Shown here: positions 35,863-43,378 of the stretch, piece after piece | Layout of the letters: the number at the start of each line of letters is the position of its first letter | How positions within the stretch are numbered: the stretch's first letter is position 1 | DNA from: Luteolibacter sp. | GTDB taxonomy: Bacteria > Verrucomicrobiota > Verrucomicrobiia > Verrucomicrobiales > Akkermansiaceae | Reading direction: 5' to 3' | DNA: 48,997 bases | Assembly (NCBI GenBank): GCA_030696085.1 | Contig: JAUYNL010000009.1 | Location: forward strand, 1 to 48,997 | Translations under genes and position numbers: made by a program | The notes under the pieces: generated by a model | Databases searched by the model: none | Told to the model about the DNA's origin: nothing | Seen by the model: only the letters and a program-made list of their open reading frames with translations

Positions 35863-37230
35863 TTAAAACGTGATTTTTTTAAGTTCCCAGCCTTTGCGGA
35901 AGTTGGGTTTGATGAACTCGTTGGCGTTGTCGTTGTTGGTGAAACGCATGCGTTTTCCATCCCAGAGGAGTTTCTGGTTGGGGAAGCGCCAACTGATGGC
36001 TCCGAGCAGCATCCATTCCGTGTAGGGACCGGCGATGCCGAAGTTCGAGCAGGCGGCATCACCGCCCTTGACCGCCTGGATCCAGTCCTGGAAATGTCCC
36101 GGCGAACGTTTGAGAACCTGTGGCGGCCTGGTGTATTCCTTCATGCTCGATTGCGGTATCAGGCGCACCCCTTCACCGCGGCCGCTGGTGCCCATGAAGC
36201 CCTTGGTCCCCACGAAAATCTCGTTGTAGGGTTTGACATCGCCGGGAGTCAGGCCGTCAGGGACCTGGAACCGGTTGGCCATCGAGCCTTCATACCAATG
36301 GATGGTCACCGGAGGCATTTTCCCGGAGGGGACATATTTGTTAGGCCGTGCGGGGAACTCGAATTTGCACATGTAATGGGGATAGGTGACAGGATTCACC
36401 CCCTCCAGCGCCGTACACTCCACGCTGGTGGGACTGCCGAGTTGCAAGGCCCAGTTGGCGGGACCAAACATGTGGATTCCCCAGTCGCCGATCATCTGGG
36501 TGCCGTATTCCAGAAAACCGCGCCAGTTCGATGGATGGATCTTGTCGCTGTAAGCATGCTCCGCCGCGCGCCCGGTCCAGAGGTCCCAATCCAGCGTTTT
36601 GGGTGACTCCTGCGCCTCCGGCCAGGAAGTGATGCCGCGCGCGAAGCCGTTGCCGCACATCGCGTGAACCTCGGTGACGTCGCCGATCTGGTTGTTCCAG
36701 ATGATTTCACATGCCATCCGGGTGGCCTCCGAGGAGTATCCCTGGTTTCCCATCTGGGTGGGCACCTTGTAATACTCCGCCGCCCGGGTCAGCAGGCGTG
36801 ATTCCCAGATGCTCTGGGCCAGCGGTTTCTGGCAGTAAACCGCCACGCCACGCTCCATCGCCCACAAGGCCACCGTGGCGTGCATGTGGTCGGGAATGGT
36901 GATCGTGATCCCGTCCAGGTTCTTGTACTCCTTGTCGAGCATCTCGCGGAAATCCCGGTATTTTTTCGCCTTCGGGTATTTCGCCGCGGCCTGATTGAGG
37001 AAATTCTCGTCCACATCGCAGATCGCGTAGATGTTCTCGCTGCTCACGCTGTTGACATCGCTGGCTCCCTGCATGCCGCCCACGCCGACGCAGCCGATGT
37101 TGAGTTTTTCGCCCGGGGATGGCTTTCGCGAACCCGCCACGACATGGCGGGGCACGAGGGAAAAGGCGGTGGCTGCGGCTATGAATTTGCGGCGGTTCAA
37201 TGAAAGGGGGCCGGAGTGTTGAGGTTGCAT
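35863..37230 (-). CDS. Tat-exported Gfo/Idh/MocA-family oxidoreductase
   Basis: A 455-aa NAD(P)-dependent sugar or cyclitol oxidoreductase. The N-terminus has a twin-arginine signal (LNRRKFIAAATAFSLVP), so the folded, cofactor-loaded enzyme is sent to the periplasm. The Rossmann fold begins LNIGCVGVGGMQGASDV, and IYAICDVDENFL follows. The nucleotide/active-site motif is VYCQKPLAQSIWE, with the E/Q-K-P signature in which Lys is catalytic. The C-terminal half (MIGDWGIHMFGPANW) is the alpha/beta substrate domain. Verrucomicrobia and Planctomycetes carry many Tat-exported members of unknown substrate. ATG 37230 is preferred; an in-frame ATG at 37254 adds eight residues. It is a single-gene unit on the minus strand, followed by the convergent macroglobulin gene. 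Confidence 0.9.
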   Translation of the reverse strand: MQPQHSGPLSLNRRKFIAAATAFSLVPRHVVAGSRKPSPGEKLNIGCVGVGGMQGASDVNSVSSENIYAICDVDENFLNQAAAKYPKAKKYRDFREMLDKEYKNLDGITITIPDHMHATVALWAMERGVAVYCQKPLAQSIWESRLLTRAAEYYKVPTQMGNQGYSSEATRMACEIIWNNQIGDVTEVHAMCGNGFARGITSWPEAQESPKTLDWDLWTGRAAEHAYSDKIHPSNWRGFLEYGTQMIGDWGIHMFGPANWALQLGSPTSVECTALEGVNPVTYPHYMCKFEFPARPNKYVPSGKMPPVTIHWYEGSMANRFQVPDGLTPGDVKPYNEIFVGTKGFMGTSGRGEGVRLIPQSSMKEYTRPPQVLKRSPGHFQDWIQAVKGGDAACSNFGIAGPYTEWMLLGAISWRFPNQKLLWDGKRMRFTNNDNANEFIKPNFRKGWELKKITF

Positions 37231-37429
37231 GGTATTTTTAATTTTGATCATCATCGCATGGCGGATGGTCTTGTCCTTGAGATTCGGCCAGCCGTGTGGA
37301 TTGGCAAAGGTGCATCAAATATCTGGCCGAGGGCAATCCTAACATGTGACAGGCGGGCGGTCCTTCATAGCCAAGGATCTTAAAAACACCCTCAACCCGG
37401 TATGGACCGTGAACTCCCCGCTGCAAGCC

Positions 37430-37551
37430 CCCCTTCGCCCGTCGAGCATGCCCGGCTAGGCGCGGAGCGCCCTGTCGGCGCGAAGCCAGTCGGTATGGGC
37501 GAGGCGGCGGGCCCCGGCCACCATGGAGATCATGAAAGCGACAAGTGACTG
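37430..37551 (-). pseudogene. Remnant of IS1380-like transposase
   Basis: The minus-strand frame reads SLVAFMISMVAGARRLAHTD then WLRADRALRA before an in-frame TAG at 37456-37458 and PGM beyond it. This matches, from memory, the N-terminal block of IS1380-type transposases (..GARRxxHxxxLRxDxALxxLLGM). Neither end of the element, nor the rest of the transposase, is present. It occupies the middle of the 363-nt gap between the M20 hydrolase and the oxidoreductase genes; the rest of that gap shows nothing recognisable. Confidence 0.45.
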
Positions 37552-37593
37552 CGCAGGGGGGGATGGCGTTGGGGCTGTTGTAGGTGGATGGCA

Positions 37594-38883
37594 TCAGCCC
37601 GCTGACCCGACCAGCCACTCCATCGTCTTGCGCGCCAGGCGGTCCATCGCCCGCACGCTCAGTTCGAGGTGTTCTTCGAGCGTGTCCTCGATCTTGTTGT
37701 GACTGATGCCGTGCAGGCTCTGCACGAACATCATCACCGTGGGAATGCCCGCGCGGGAAACCTCCGCCGCATCGTGCAACGGGCCGGAGGGCATGCGGTG
37801 GGAAACCCCGCAGGTTTCCATGATCGCCGCATCACAGAAGCCGATCAGCCGCTCATCAAAGGGCACCGGCTCGATCTGCAAAATGCGGTCCCATTGCACG
37901 CTTATCTTTCCTTCCTCCGCGAAGCGCTCGCTCGCCGCCTGCGCCTGCGCGAGCATGGCCGCCAGCGAGTCAGCCGCGAGGTGCCGCTGGTCCAGCGTGA
38001 TCCGGCACTCCGCCACCACGCTGGTGACGATGCCGGGCTCGGTGGTGCAGGAGCCGATCGTGCAGACGCCGCCATGCCGCTCCGCAATTTCATAAATCTC
38101 CGGTGCCATTTTCGCCGCCGCGAGAAACGCGTCCTTCCTGCGGTCCATCGGCGTGCTGCCGGAATGCGCGGCCTGCCCGCGGAAGGTGATCGCCCAGCGC
38201 TCGACCCCGCAGGTGCCCAGCACCACGCCGAGCGGAAGATCGAGATCTAGCAAAACAGGTCCCTGTTCGATGTGGAGCTCCAGATACGCGGCGGCATGCT
38301 TGCGCTCCATCCCCGCGTCCATCACTTTTGAAAAATCAATGCAGCAGCGGGCCAGCGCATCCGGCAGCGCGATGCCATCCCGGTCCTTCAGGCGGCGGGC
38401 TTCCCCGATATCGAGATTTCCGGAAAATGCCGAGGATCCGAACAAACTCTTGCCGAACCTCGCGCCCTCCTCATCCGCCCAATCCACCACCCGCACCGTC
38501 ACTGGCGGACGCCCGCCATATTCCGCATGAATGCGCCGCAGCACCTCCACGCCGGCCATCACGTTCAGGCAGCCATCCAGCCAGCCGCCATTCGGCACGG
38601 AGTCGATGTGCCCGCCGATCACAACGCATTGTTCGGATTCGCCGTGCAGCGTGAACCATGTGTTGCCCGCGGCGTCGTTGTGGATTTCCAATGGCAACCC
38701 GGAAACCTTCTCTTGCAGCCAGGCCCGGGCCTTGAGCCAGGTATCGGTGAAGGCGACTCGATGCGCCCCGTCCTCATCCCCGGTCAGCGCCCGCAGCTCC
38801 TTCAACTCGTCCACCGTTCGTTTTGGATCGGGGAAACCGTGGGTATCGTTCGTGCTCACGGCCACAGGATAGGCGGATCGCAT
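37594..38883 (-). CDS. M20-family amidohydrolase (N-carbamoyl-amino acid hydrolase/allantoate type)
   Basis: A 429-aa cytosolic binuclear zinc amidohydrolase of the M20 hydantoinase/carbamoylase group. Metal and catalytic segments are VVIGGHIDSVPNGGWLDG (His and bridging Asp), VDWADEEGARFGKSLFGS (Glu-Glu), LELHIEQGPVL (His-x-Glu) and SLHGISHNKIED (His near the end). The dimerisation lid holds GQAAHSGSTPMDRRKDA. It could hydrolyse N-carbamoyl-amino acids, ureidoglycolate or allantoate; the neighbours give no purine or pyrimidine context. ATG 38883 is used, giving MRSAYPVAVSTNDTHGFPDP; the longer frame is unlikely. The sequence CLNVMAG replaces the usual DGxLGVLAG at the end of the first metal motif. 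Confidence 0.88.
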   Translation of the reverse strand: MRSAYPVAVSTNDTHGFPDPKRTVDELKELRALTGDEDGAHRVAFTDTWLKARAWLQEKVSGLPLEIHNDAAGNTWFTLHGESEQCVVIGGHIDSVPNGGWLDGCLNVMAGVEVLRRIHAEYGGRPPVTVRVVDWADEEGARFGKSLFGSSAFSGNLDIGEARRLKDRDGIALPDALARCCIDFSKVMDAGMERKHAAAYLELHIEQGPVLLDLDLPLGVVLGTCGVERWAITFRGQAAHSGSTPMDRRKDAFLAAAKMAPEIYEIAERHGGVCTIGSCTTEPGIVTSVVAECRITLDQRHLAADSLAAMLAQAQAASERFAEEGKISVQWDRILQIEPVPFDERLIGFCDAAIMETCGVSHRMPSGPLHDAAEVSRAGIPTVMMFVQSLHGISHNKIEDTLEEHLELSVRAMDRLARKTMEWLVGSAG

Positions 38884-38948
38884 GCGATGATGAGCAAAAA
38901 CTTCGCTACCAAAGATTTTGGTGGAGTGCCATGGGATGCGCTCATATA

Positions 38949-39761
38949 TCACTTGGCCATGTCAGCTATCAAGCCACCTGCCTGCCCGCTCCGCATCAGA
39001 GGAAAATGACTGCTAGGAATTTGCTTTTGGGGTGAAGGCCGTTGAGAAAGCTCATGGGAGGACCGGAGGGCGGGGAAAAGGGGGTTGCATGGTGCCTTGA
39101 CCATGTAACCCACACTCCGGACGGTGCGGATCAACGATTCCTCGCCCGGCCGGTCGATCTTCTTCCTCAGGCGCATGATGAAGATCTCGACGGTTCGGGT
39201 ATCGTATTCGTGCTCGCGCTCCCAGATTCGCTCGCAAATCTCATCCCTGGAAAAGGTCCGGCCCGGCTCACGCAAGAAGACCTGCAGCACCTCGAACTCG
39301 CGCGGTGAAAGATCAATCCGCTTGTTTCCCCGGTTGACCCGCCGTTTCCCCGTGTCCATGCACAAGTCCCCCACCCGATAAACGATTTCGGTCTCCGCGG
39401 CCACATTGCGCCGGCCAAGCACATCCACCCGTGCCAGCAACTCCTCCATCGCGAAGGGTTTCGTCAGGTAATCGTCAGCCCCGGCCTTCAACCCGGCCAC
39501 CCGGTCGCCCACCTCCGAGCGCGCCGTGAGCATCAGCACCCGCACCGGAGTCCGCGTCGCGCGGATCCGGTCCAAGACCTCGAACCCGTCGAATCCAGGC
39601 AGATTCACATCCAAAACCACAAGATCATAACGATTCTGGGCCACTTCCTCGACTGCGGACGGGCCGTCCCCCCTCTAGGTCACCTCATGCCCGGCCCGCG
39701 TCAGGGCACGGCCGACCTGCTCGGCAAGCTGGGGTTCGTCTTCAACAAGCAGGATATCCAT
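38949..39761 (-). pseudogene. OmpR-family response regulator broken by an amber codon
   Basis: Translation from ATG 39761 gives MDILLVEDEPQLAEQVGRAL, then AGHEVT, followed by an in-frame TAG (39677-39675, codon 29). The same frame continues as a normal regulator: phospho-acceptor D in DLVVLDVNLPG, LMLTARS, YLTKPFAMEE and a winged helix ending RTVRSVGYMVKAP. All conserved residues survive, so the nonsense change is recent or a sequencing error. Past KAPC the frame enters the 79-bp repeat and runs 40-odd unrelated codons to 38949, meaning the natural stop was replaced. No partner kinase lies beside it. It is divergent from rubrerythrin and may once have controlled it. Confidence 0.82.
39009..39087 (+). 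repeat. 79-bp dispersed repeat, copy A
   Basis: Same orientation and length as copy B at 43165-43243. The first 37 nt are identical (ACTGCTAGGAATTTGC... to CCGTTGA), and the remaining 42 nt share GACCGGAGG and a G-rich end with scattered differences. This copy lies at the 3' end of the broken response regulator and supplies its read-through tail. No terminal inverted repeats or coding capacity are seen. Confidence 0.85.
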
Positions 39762-39800
39762 CGATATGCGAGGTTCCCACAAATCGCCGGATCGGCAGCG

Positions 39801-39823
39801 CTTATCCAGAGGGACAGGATAAG
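39801..39823. promoter_or_regulatory. Inverted repeat CTTATCC-N9-GGATAAG in the divergent promoter
   Basis: Perfect 7-bp arms, 58 nt upstream of the rubrerythrin start and 40 nt upstream of the broken regulator start, in the shared promoter region. A palindromic AGAAATTTCT follows at 39822-39831. It is a good candidate operator for redox or two-component control of rubrerythrin; the binding protein is unknown. Confidence 0.45.
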
Positions 39824-39881
39824 AAATTTCTAATCCAAATCGTGCCGTTTTCCAATACGGGCATGGGATGCTTCCGCCAGC

Positions 39882-40487
39882 ATGAAAGCCATCCTACGAA
39901 ACGTCATCCTGTCATTCATCCCCGTAGCCGCCATTATGAACTCGGCCTCCGCGGGCACCACGCTCCAGAATCTCGCCACCGCCTACCAGGGAGAATGCAA
40001 CGCGGCCAACCGCTACGAAAACTTCGCCCGCCAGGCGGATGCCGCGGGTTTCACGGAAATCGCCAGACTGTTCCGCGGCACCGCCGCCTCAGAGGCGATC
40101 CACCGCGACCTCGACAAACGCGCCATCCTGAAACTTGGTGGCCAACCAGGCACCTTCAAACTCGACGAGATCACCCCGGCACCCACGGCGGAAAACCTCA
40201 AAGCCTCTATCAGGGGCGAATCATTGGAGGTCGACACCCTCTATCCAGCCTTCCTTGCCGTTGCCAAGGCGGACAATTCCAAGCCTGCCATCCGCGCGTT
40301 CGATTACTCCCTGTCCGCGGAAAAAAACCATGTGGACTTCTTCCGGCAGGCACTCGACCAGATCGATGCCAAAACCCCAATCACCGTCTACGTCTGCAAG
40401 GATTGCGGTTTGCTGCTGACCAAACTTCCGGACAAAAAATGCCCGCTTTGTCGTGAAGGCCTCAAGGAATTCAAGCAAATCAAGTGA
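39882..40487 (+). CDS. Exported rubrerythrin-like diiron protein
   Basis: A 201-aa rubrerythrin, normally a cytosolic peroxide-reducing diiron protein, here with an N-terminal signal (MKAILRNVILSFIPVAAIMNSASA) that should place it in the periplasm. The four-helix diiron domain shows Glu ligands in AYQGECNAANRYENFARQA, SEAIHRDLD, ESLEVDTLYPAF and AEKNHVDFFRQAL. The C-terminal rubredoxin-like knuckle is VYVCKDCGLLLTKLPDKKCP followed by LC, giving two CxxC pairs for iron. The cytochrome gene starts 44 nt downstream, so the two are probably co-transcribed and the cytochrome could feed it electrons. A likely role is detoxifying hydrogen peroxide or sensing iron in the periplasm. The frame starting at 39842 is a shadow. 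Confidence 0.88.
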   Translation: MKAILRNVILSFIPVAAIMNSASAGTTLQNLATAYQGECNAANRYENFARQADAAGFTEIARLFRGTAASEAIHRDLDKRAILKLGGQPGTFKLDEITPAPTAENLKASIRGESLEVDTLYPAFLAVAKADNSKPAIRAFDYSLSAEKNHVDFFRQALDQIDAKTPITVYVCKDCGLLLTKLPDKKCPLCREGLKEFKQIK

Positions 40488-40531
40488 TCCCTTCCACCAA
40501 TTCCAGCACAATCCCCAAACTCACCGGCTTC

Positions 40532-41251
40532 ATGAAAAAAATCATCGTCTGGGACCTGCCCATCCGGCTGTTCCACTGGGCCTTCGCAGGCTCCCTAACA
40601 GTCTCTTTGGCCATTGGATTCCTGGCGGACGACGACAGCCTGATTTTCCAGTATCACATGCTGTTCGGACTGATCGCGGCGTTCACCCTGATCGTCCGGC
40701 TGGTTCTTGGTGTCGTTGGCTCGCGCCACAACCGCTTCACCGCATTCCCCCTGGGACCGGCGGAAGTTGTTCGATATGCGGTCGGGGTTGTCACCGGCAA
40801 GGCCCGCCGCTACATCGCCCACAATCCCGGAGGAGCCGTTGCGGCGATCCTGATGTTCGCCCTTGTGCCGCTGCTGGTTGCCAGCGGCACCGGCTGGCTC
40901 GATGAGGAACTCCACGAAGGCCTGGCAATCGGCCTGCTGGTAGTCGTCGGCGCGCACATCGCCGGCATCATCTGGCACACCATCCGCCACCGCGAGCCCA
41001 TCGCCATCTCTATGGTCACTGGGCGCAAGGAGGGGCCGGTGCAGGATGGTCTGGAATCGGCCAATCCGACCTCGGTGATCGCCATTCTGATTGCCGGCAC
41101 GGCATGGATCACCGCATTGTTCGCCAACCACGACAACCGGGCGGACACCGTAAAGGTGCCGCTCATCGGCACGACCCTCCACCTGGGAGAAAACGAGGAC
41201 GAAGGCGAAGAGCACGGCGGACACGGCGATGAAGATGACGACGATGACTGA
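40532..41251 (+). CDS. Cytochrome b561-type membrane protein with acidic His-containing tail
   Basis: A 239-aa four-helix inner-membrane diheme cytochrome (Ni/Fe-hydrogenase b-type/b561 superfamily) that moves electrons between quinol and a periplasmic partner. Predicted heme ligands: H15 in RLFHW and H42 in QYHMLFG from helices 1-2, and histidines of GAHIAGIIWHTIRHRE in helix 4. The hydrophobic segments are about 15-33, 42-66, 100-120 and 135-160, plus a fifth near 190-207. The last ~30 residues are soluble and end GEEHGGHGDEDDDDD, an acidic His-containing tail that may bind metal. ATG 40532 gives MKKIIVWDLP, the family start. It lies directly after rubrerythrin and 39 nt before the regulator gene. 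Two truncated relatives lie elsewhere in the window. Confidence 0.87.
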   Translation: MKKIIVWDLPIRLFHWAFAGSLTVSLAIGFLADDDSLIFQYHMLFGLIAAFTLIVRLVLGVVGSRHNRFTAFPLGPAEVVRYAVGVVTGKARRYIAHNPGGAVAAILMFALVPLLVASGTGWLDEELHEGLAIGLLVVVGAHIAGIIWHTIRHREPIAISMVTGRKEGPVQDGLESANPTSVIAILIAGTAWITALFANHDNRADTVKVPLIGTTLHLGENEDEGEEHGGHGDEDDDDD

Positions 41252-41290
41252 GGCCTTTCCGATCAAGTTTTCCTCTGCTAACCTTTCCGC

Positions 41291-41968
41291 ATGAGAATCC
41301 TCGTGGCCGAAGACGACGCGAAACTCCGCTCCCATCTCGTCCATGCATTGCAGTCCGCCGGACACAGCACCGACGAAACGGGAGACGGCGAGGAGGCACA
41401 GTGGCTGCTCGGGGAGCATGACTATGACGCCGCCATTCTCGACATCATGATGCCTGGCAAGGATGGTGTCAGGGTGACCCGTGCGGCCCGCGCCCTCGGT
41501 TGCACCACCCTGATCCTGCTGGCCACGGCGAGGGGCGACTTGCGCGATAAAATCAGCGGCCTCGATGCCGGAGCCGATGACTATCTCGTCAAACCGTTTT
41601 CCACCGAGGAAGTCCTGGCCCGCCTTCGGGCCTGCGAACGCAGGCTTCGCCCGGAACTGGGAAACATCCTGCGCATCGCGGATCTGGAATTCGATTTCAG
41701 GGCCCGCACCGTCCGCCGCGGCGGTGCCGAGATCAGTCTGACGAACCGCGAGTTCGCGTTGCTGGAAACCCTCGCCGGCGCATCACCGCGCCCTGTTTCA
41801 AAGACCACACTCGTCGAGCGCGTCTGGGACCAATACTTCGACTCGGGCACCAACGTGGTGAACGTTTACGTCAACTACCTGCGGAAAAAAATCGACACCG
41901 AAGGCCTCAAACCACTCATCCACACGGTCCGTGGCGTGGGATTCGTACTGCGGGAGGAACCGGCATGA
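41291..41968 (+). CDS. OmpR/PhoB-family response regulator
   Basis: A 225-aa intact regulator. Receiver: MRILVAEDDAKLRSHL with the acidic pair, phospho-acceptor D in AILDIMMPGKDG, T in LLATARG and K in YLVKPFSTEE. DNA-binding winged helix: ISLTNREFALLETLAGASP, the loop WDQYFDSGTNVVNVYVNYLR and the wing TVRGVGFVLREE. The sequence is the CusR/CopR/PcoR type, which usually answers copper or other metal stress, but the ligand is decided by the kinase. It overlaps the kinase gene by 4 nt (ATGA). It probably controls the rubrerythrin-cytochrome genes upstream and the truncated metal-binding ORF downstream. Confidence 0.92.
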   Translation: MRILVAEDDAKLRSHLVHALQSAGHSTDETGDGEEAQWLLGEHDYDAAILDIMMPGKDGVRVTRAARALGCTTLILLATARGDLRDKISGLDAGADDYLVKPFSTEEVLARLRACERRLRPELGNILRIADLEFDFRARTVRRGGAEISLTNREFALLETLAGASPRPVSKTTLVERVWDQYFDSGTNVVNVYVNYLRKKIDTEGLKPLIHTVRGVGFVLREEPA

Positions 41969-42996
41969 ACTACCGCCACCGCATTGCCGCATGGTCCGGC
42001 ATTTCTCTAACAGCCTTGATCGGCCTCCTGATATTCACCGCTCACAGCCACCTTGACGAGGAACTCCGCAAGGATCGCTGGGACCGCTCACACCCGAAGT
42101 ATCCGGACTGGGTGATCCACGGCAGCTTCACCGACGTGGAAGTCCACGACATCCTCGGCGAGTTGATGAAAATCTGGCTGTGGGTCGGCATCCCGGCAGT
42201 CGGCGTCTCGCTCGGAATCGGGCATCTCCTGGCACGCCGTTCAGTCCGCCCGGTCCGGCATATCAACCGCCAGCTTGCCGCCCTCACTCCCGACCGGATG
42301 CGCAAGGGGATCGTCTCACCGGAAAACGATCCGGTGCTCGCGGACCTCGTGACTCACATCAATTCATCCCTCGACCGCGCGGGTGCCGCCTACGAGGAAA
42401 TGGCCGAGTTCTCATCCAAAGTCGCGCACGAACTCCGCACACCGCTGACCCTGCTGCGGATGAAAATCGAACAATCCTCCGGTGGCTTCCCCCCAGACAT
42501 TCAAGAGGAGCTTCAGGACGAACTCGCACGCCTGTCCCGCTCCATCGAACGCTCGCTGCTGGCGGCAAAAGCCGAAAGCGGCTCCCTGGAACCCAACCGC
42601 TCCCGACTGGACTTTTCACGATTGTTAGAAGACATTGGCGATGGTTACACGCTTCTCGCCGCGGAGAGGGGACTCGACCTTGCGTGGGACGTTTCCCCGG
42701 ACCTCGAGGCATTCACCGATCCGGACCTGCTGCGCCAGGTCCTGCACAACCTCCTGGGCAATGCCTTGCGCTACGCCCACAAAAAAGTTGAAGTCAAGGC
42801 ATCCCAGGCAAATGGAGATCTTGAACTCGTCATTTCCAACGACCGCGACCCCAAATCGATGGCCACCTCCGGCCTGGGACTCGGCCTCCGCCTCGTCACG
42901 GGAGTCTGCCGGGCAACCGGAATCCACTTTGAAAGCCATTCAACCTCCAGCGAATTCTCCGCAATCATCCGTATTCCCGACAATCCAAAGCCATGA
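41965..42996 (+). CDS. Sensor histidine kinase, CusS-like
   Basis: A 343-aa inner-membrane kinase. TM1 is ISLTALIGLLIFTAHS. Only ~35 periplasmic residues follow (LDEELRKDRWDRSHPKYPDW..GSFTDVEVHD), rich in acidic residues, with HPK and a downstream His that may sense a ligand. TM2 is IWLWVGIPAVGVSLGIGHLL, then HAMP (RRSVRPVRHINRQLAAL), HisKA with H in KVAHELRTPLTLL, and HATPase with NLLGNALRYAHKKVE and SGLGLGLRLV. The start overlaps the regulator stop and its own stop overlaps the next ORF, both as ATGA, so three frames are coupled. The metal-type regulator and short sensor loop point to a metal or redox signal; this is inferred. Confidence 0.9.
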   Translation: MNYRHRIAAWSGISLTALIGLLIFTAHSHLDEELRKDRWDRSHPKYPDWVIHGSFTDVEVHDILGELMKIWLWVGIPAVGVSLGIGHLLARRSVRPVRHINRQLAALTPDRMRKGIVSPENDPVLADLVTHINSSLDRAGAAYEEMAEFSSKVAHELRTPLTLLRMKIEQSSGGFPPDIQEELQDELARLSRSIERSLLAAKAESGSLEPNRSRLDFSRLLEDIGDGYTLLAAERGLDLAWDVSPDLEAFTDPDLLRQVLHNLLGNALRYAHKKVEVKASQANGDLELVISNDRDPKSMATSGLGLGLRLVTGVCRATGIHFESHSTSSEFSAIIRIPDNPKP

Positions 42997-43172
42997 CTGA
43001 CTCCACCAGACCAACCACCCCGCAGGAAGACACCGATCATGACCTAACCGATCACGACGGCATACTCCGCGTGGCCGCCGACCCGGCACATGCCATCGTG
43101 GACGTGGATTTCAATCCGGCGGTGCTCAGTGACGGCGAAGTCCGTTCGCTGCTCAAGGAACACAACTGCTAG
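42993..43172 (+). pseudogene. Truncated HMA-like metal-binding N-terminus
   Basis: A 59-codon frame coupled to the kinase stop (ATGA). After a polar start with DTDHDLTDHD, residues 22-55 read GILRVAADPAHAIVDVDFNP then AVLSDGEVRSLLKEH, the strand-helix pattern of a heavy-metal-associated (HMA) domain such as those opening P-type metal ATPases. It lacks the CxxC pair in this part, and the coding sequence stops at TAG lying inside the 79-bp repeat (43165-43243). The gene body was thus cut off by the repeat. A metal efflux ATPase is the most likely original product, with moderate doubt. Confidence 0.5.
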
Positions 43173-43243
43173 GAATTTGCTTTTGGGGTGAAGGCCGTTG
43201 AAAGAGCCGGTGGCCGGACCGGAGGCGGAGGAAAAAGGGGTTG
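43165..43243 (+). repeat. 79-bp dispersed repeat, copy B
   Basis: Same orientation as copy A. It begins in codon 58 of the HMA-like ORF, supplies its stop codon and is followed directly by an orphan gene end. Matching positions: 37 identical nt at the start, then a diverged G-rich half. Confidence 0.85.
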
Positions 43244-43247
43244 GTCC

Positions 43248-43319
43248 AAGCGCGTGGAAGGCAAATTGACTGCCTCCACGATCCGCAAAGCGGAAAAGTT
43301 GCTTGCAGACGCCGTTTGA
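43248..43319 (+). pseudogene. Orphan 3' end of a deleted gene
   Basis: Immediately after the repeat a frame reads KRVEGKLTASTIRKAEKLLA, then DAV and TGA (43317-43319). A strong terminator begins 8 nt later, as expected for a real gene end. There is no start. It may be the other end of the HMA-like gene or of a separate last operon gene; the family was not recognised. Confidence 0.45.
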
Positions 43320-43327
43320 TTCGGACG

Positions 43328-43363
43328 AACCGTGGTTTTCCATCATCCTGGAAAACCACGGTT
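43328..43363 (+). terminator. Terminator hairpin of the redox/two-component operon
   Basis: Perfect 14-bp stem AACCGTGGTTTTCC/GGAAAACCACGGTT with an 8-nt loop and a short T run, 8 nt after the orphan gene end and 15 nt before the photolyase start. Confidence 0.8.
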
Positions 43364-43378
43364 TCGCCGGGTGTTCTC

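Noticed and set aside
40595..41419. 274-codon minus-strand frame over the cytochrome gene
   Set aside because: Shadow of two well-supported plus-strand genes.
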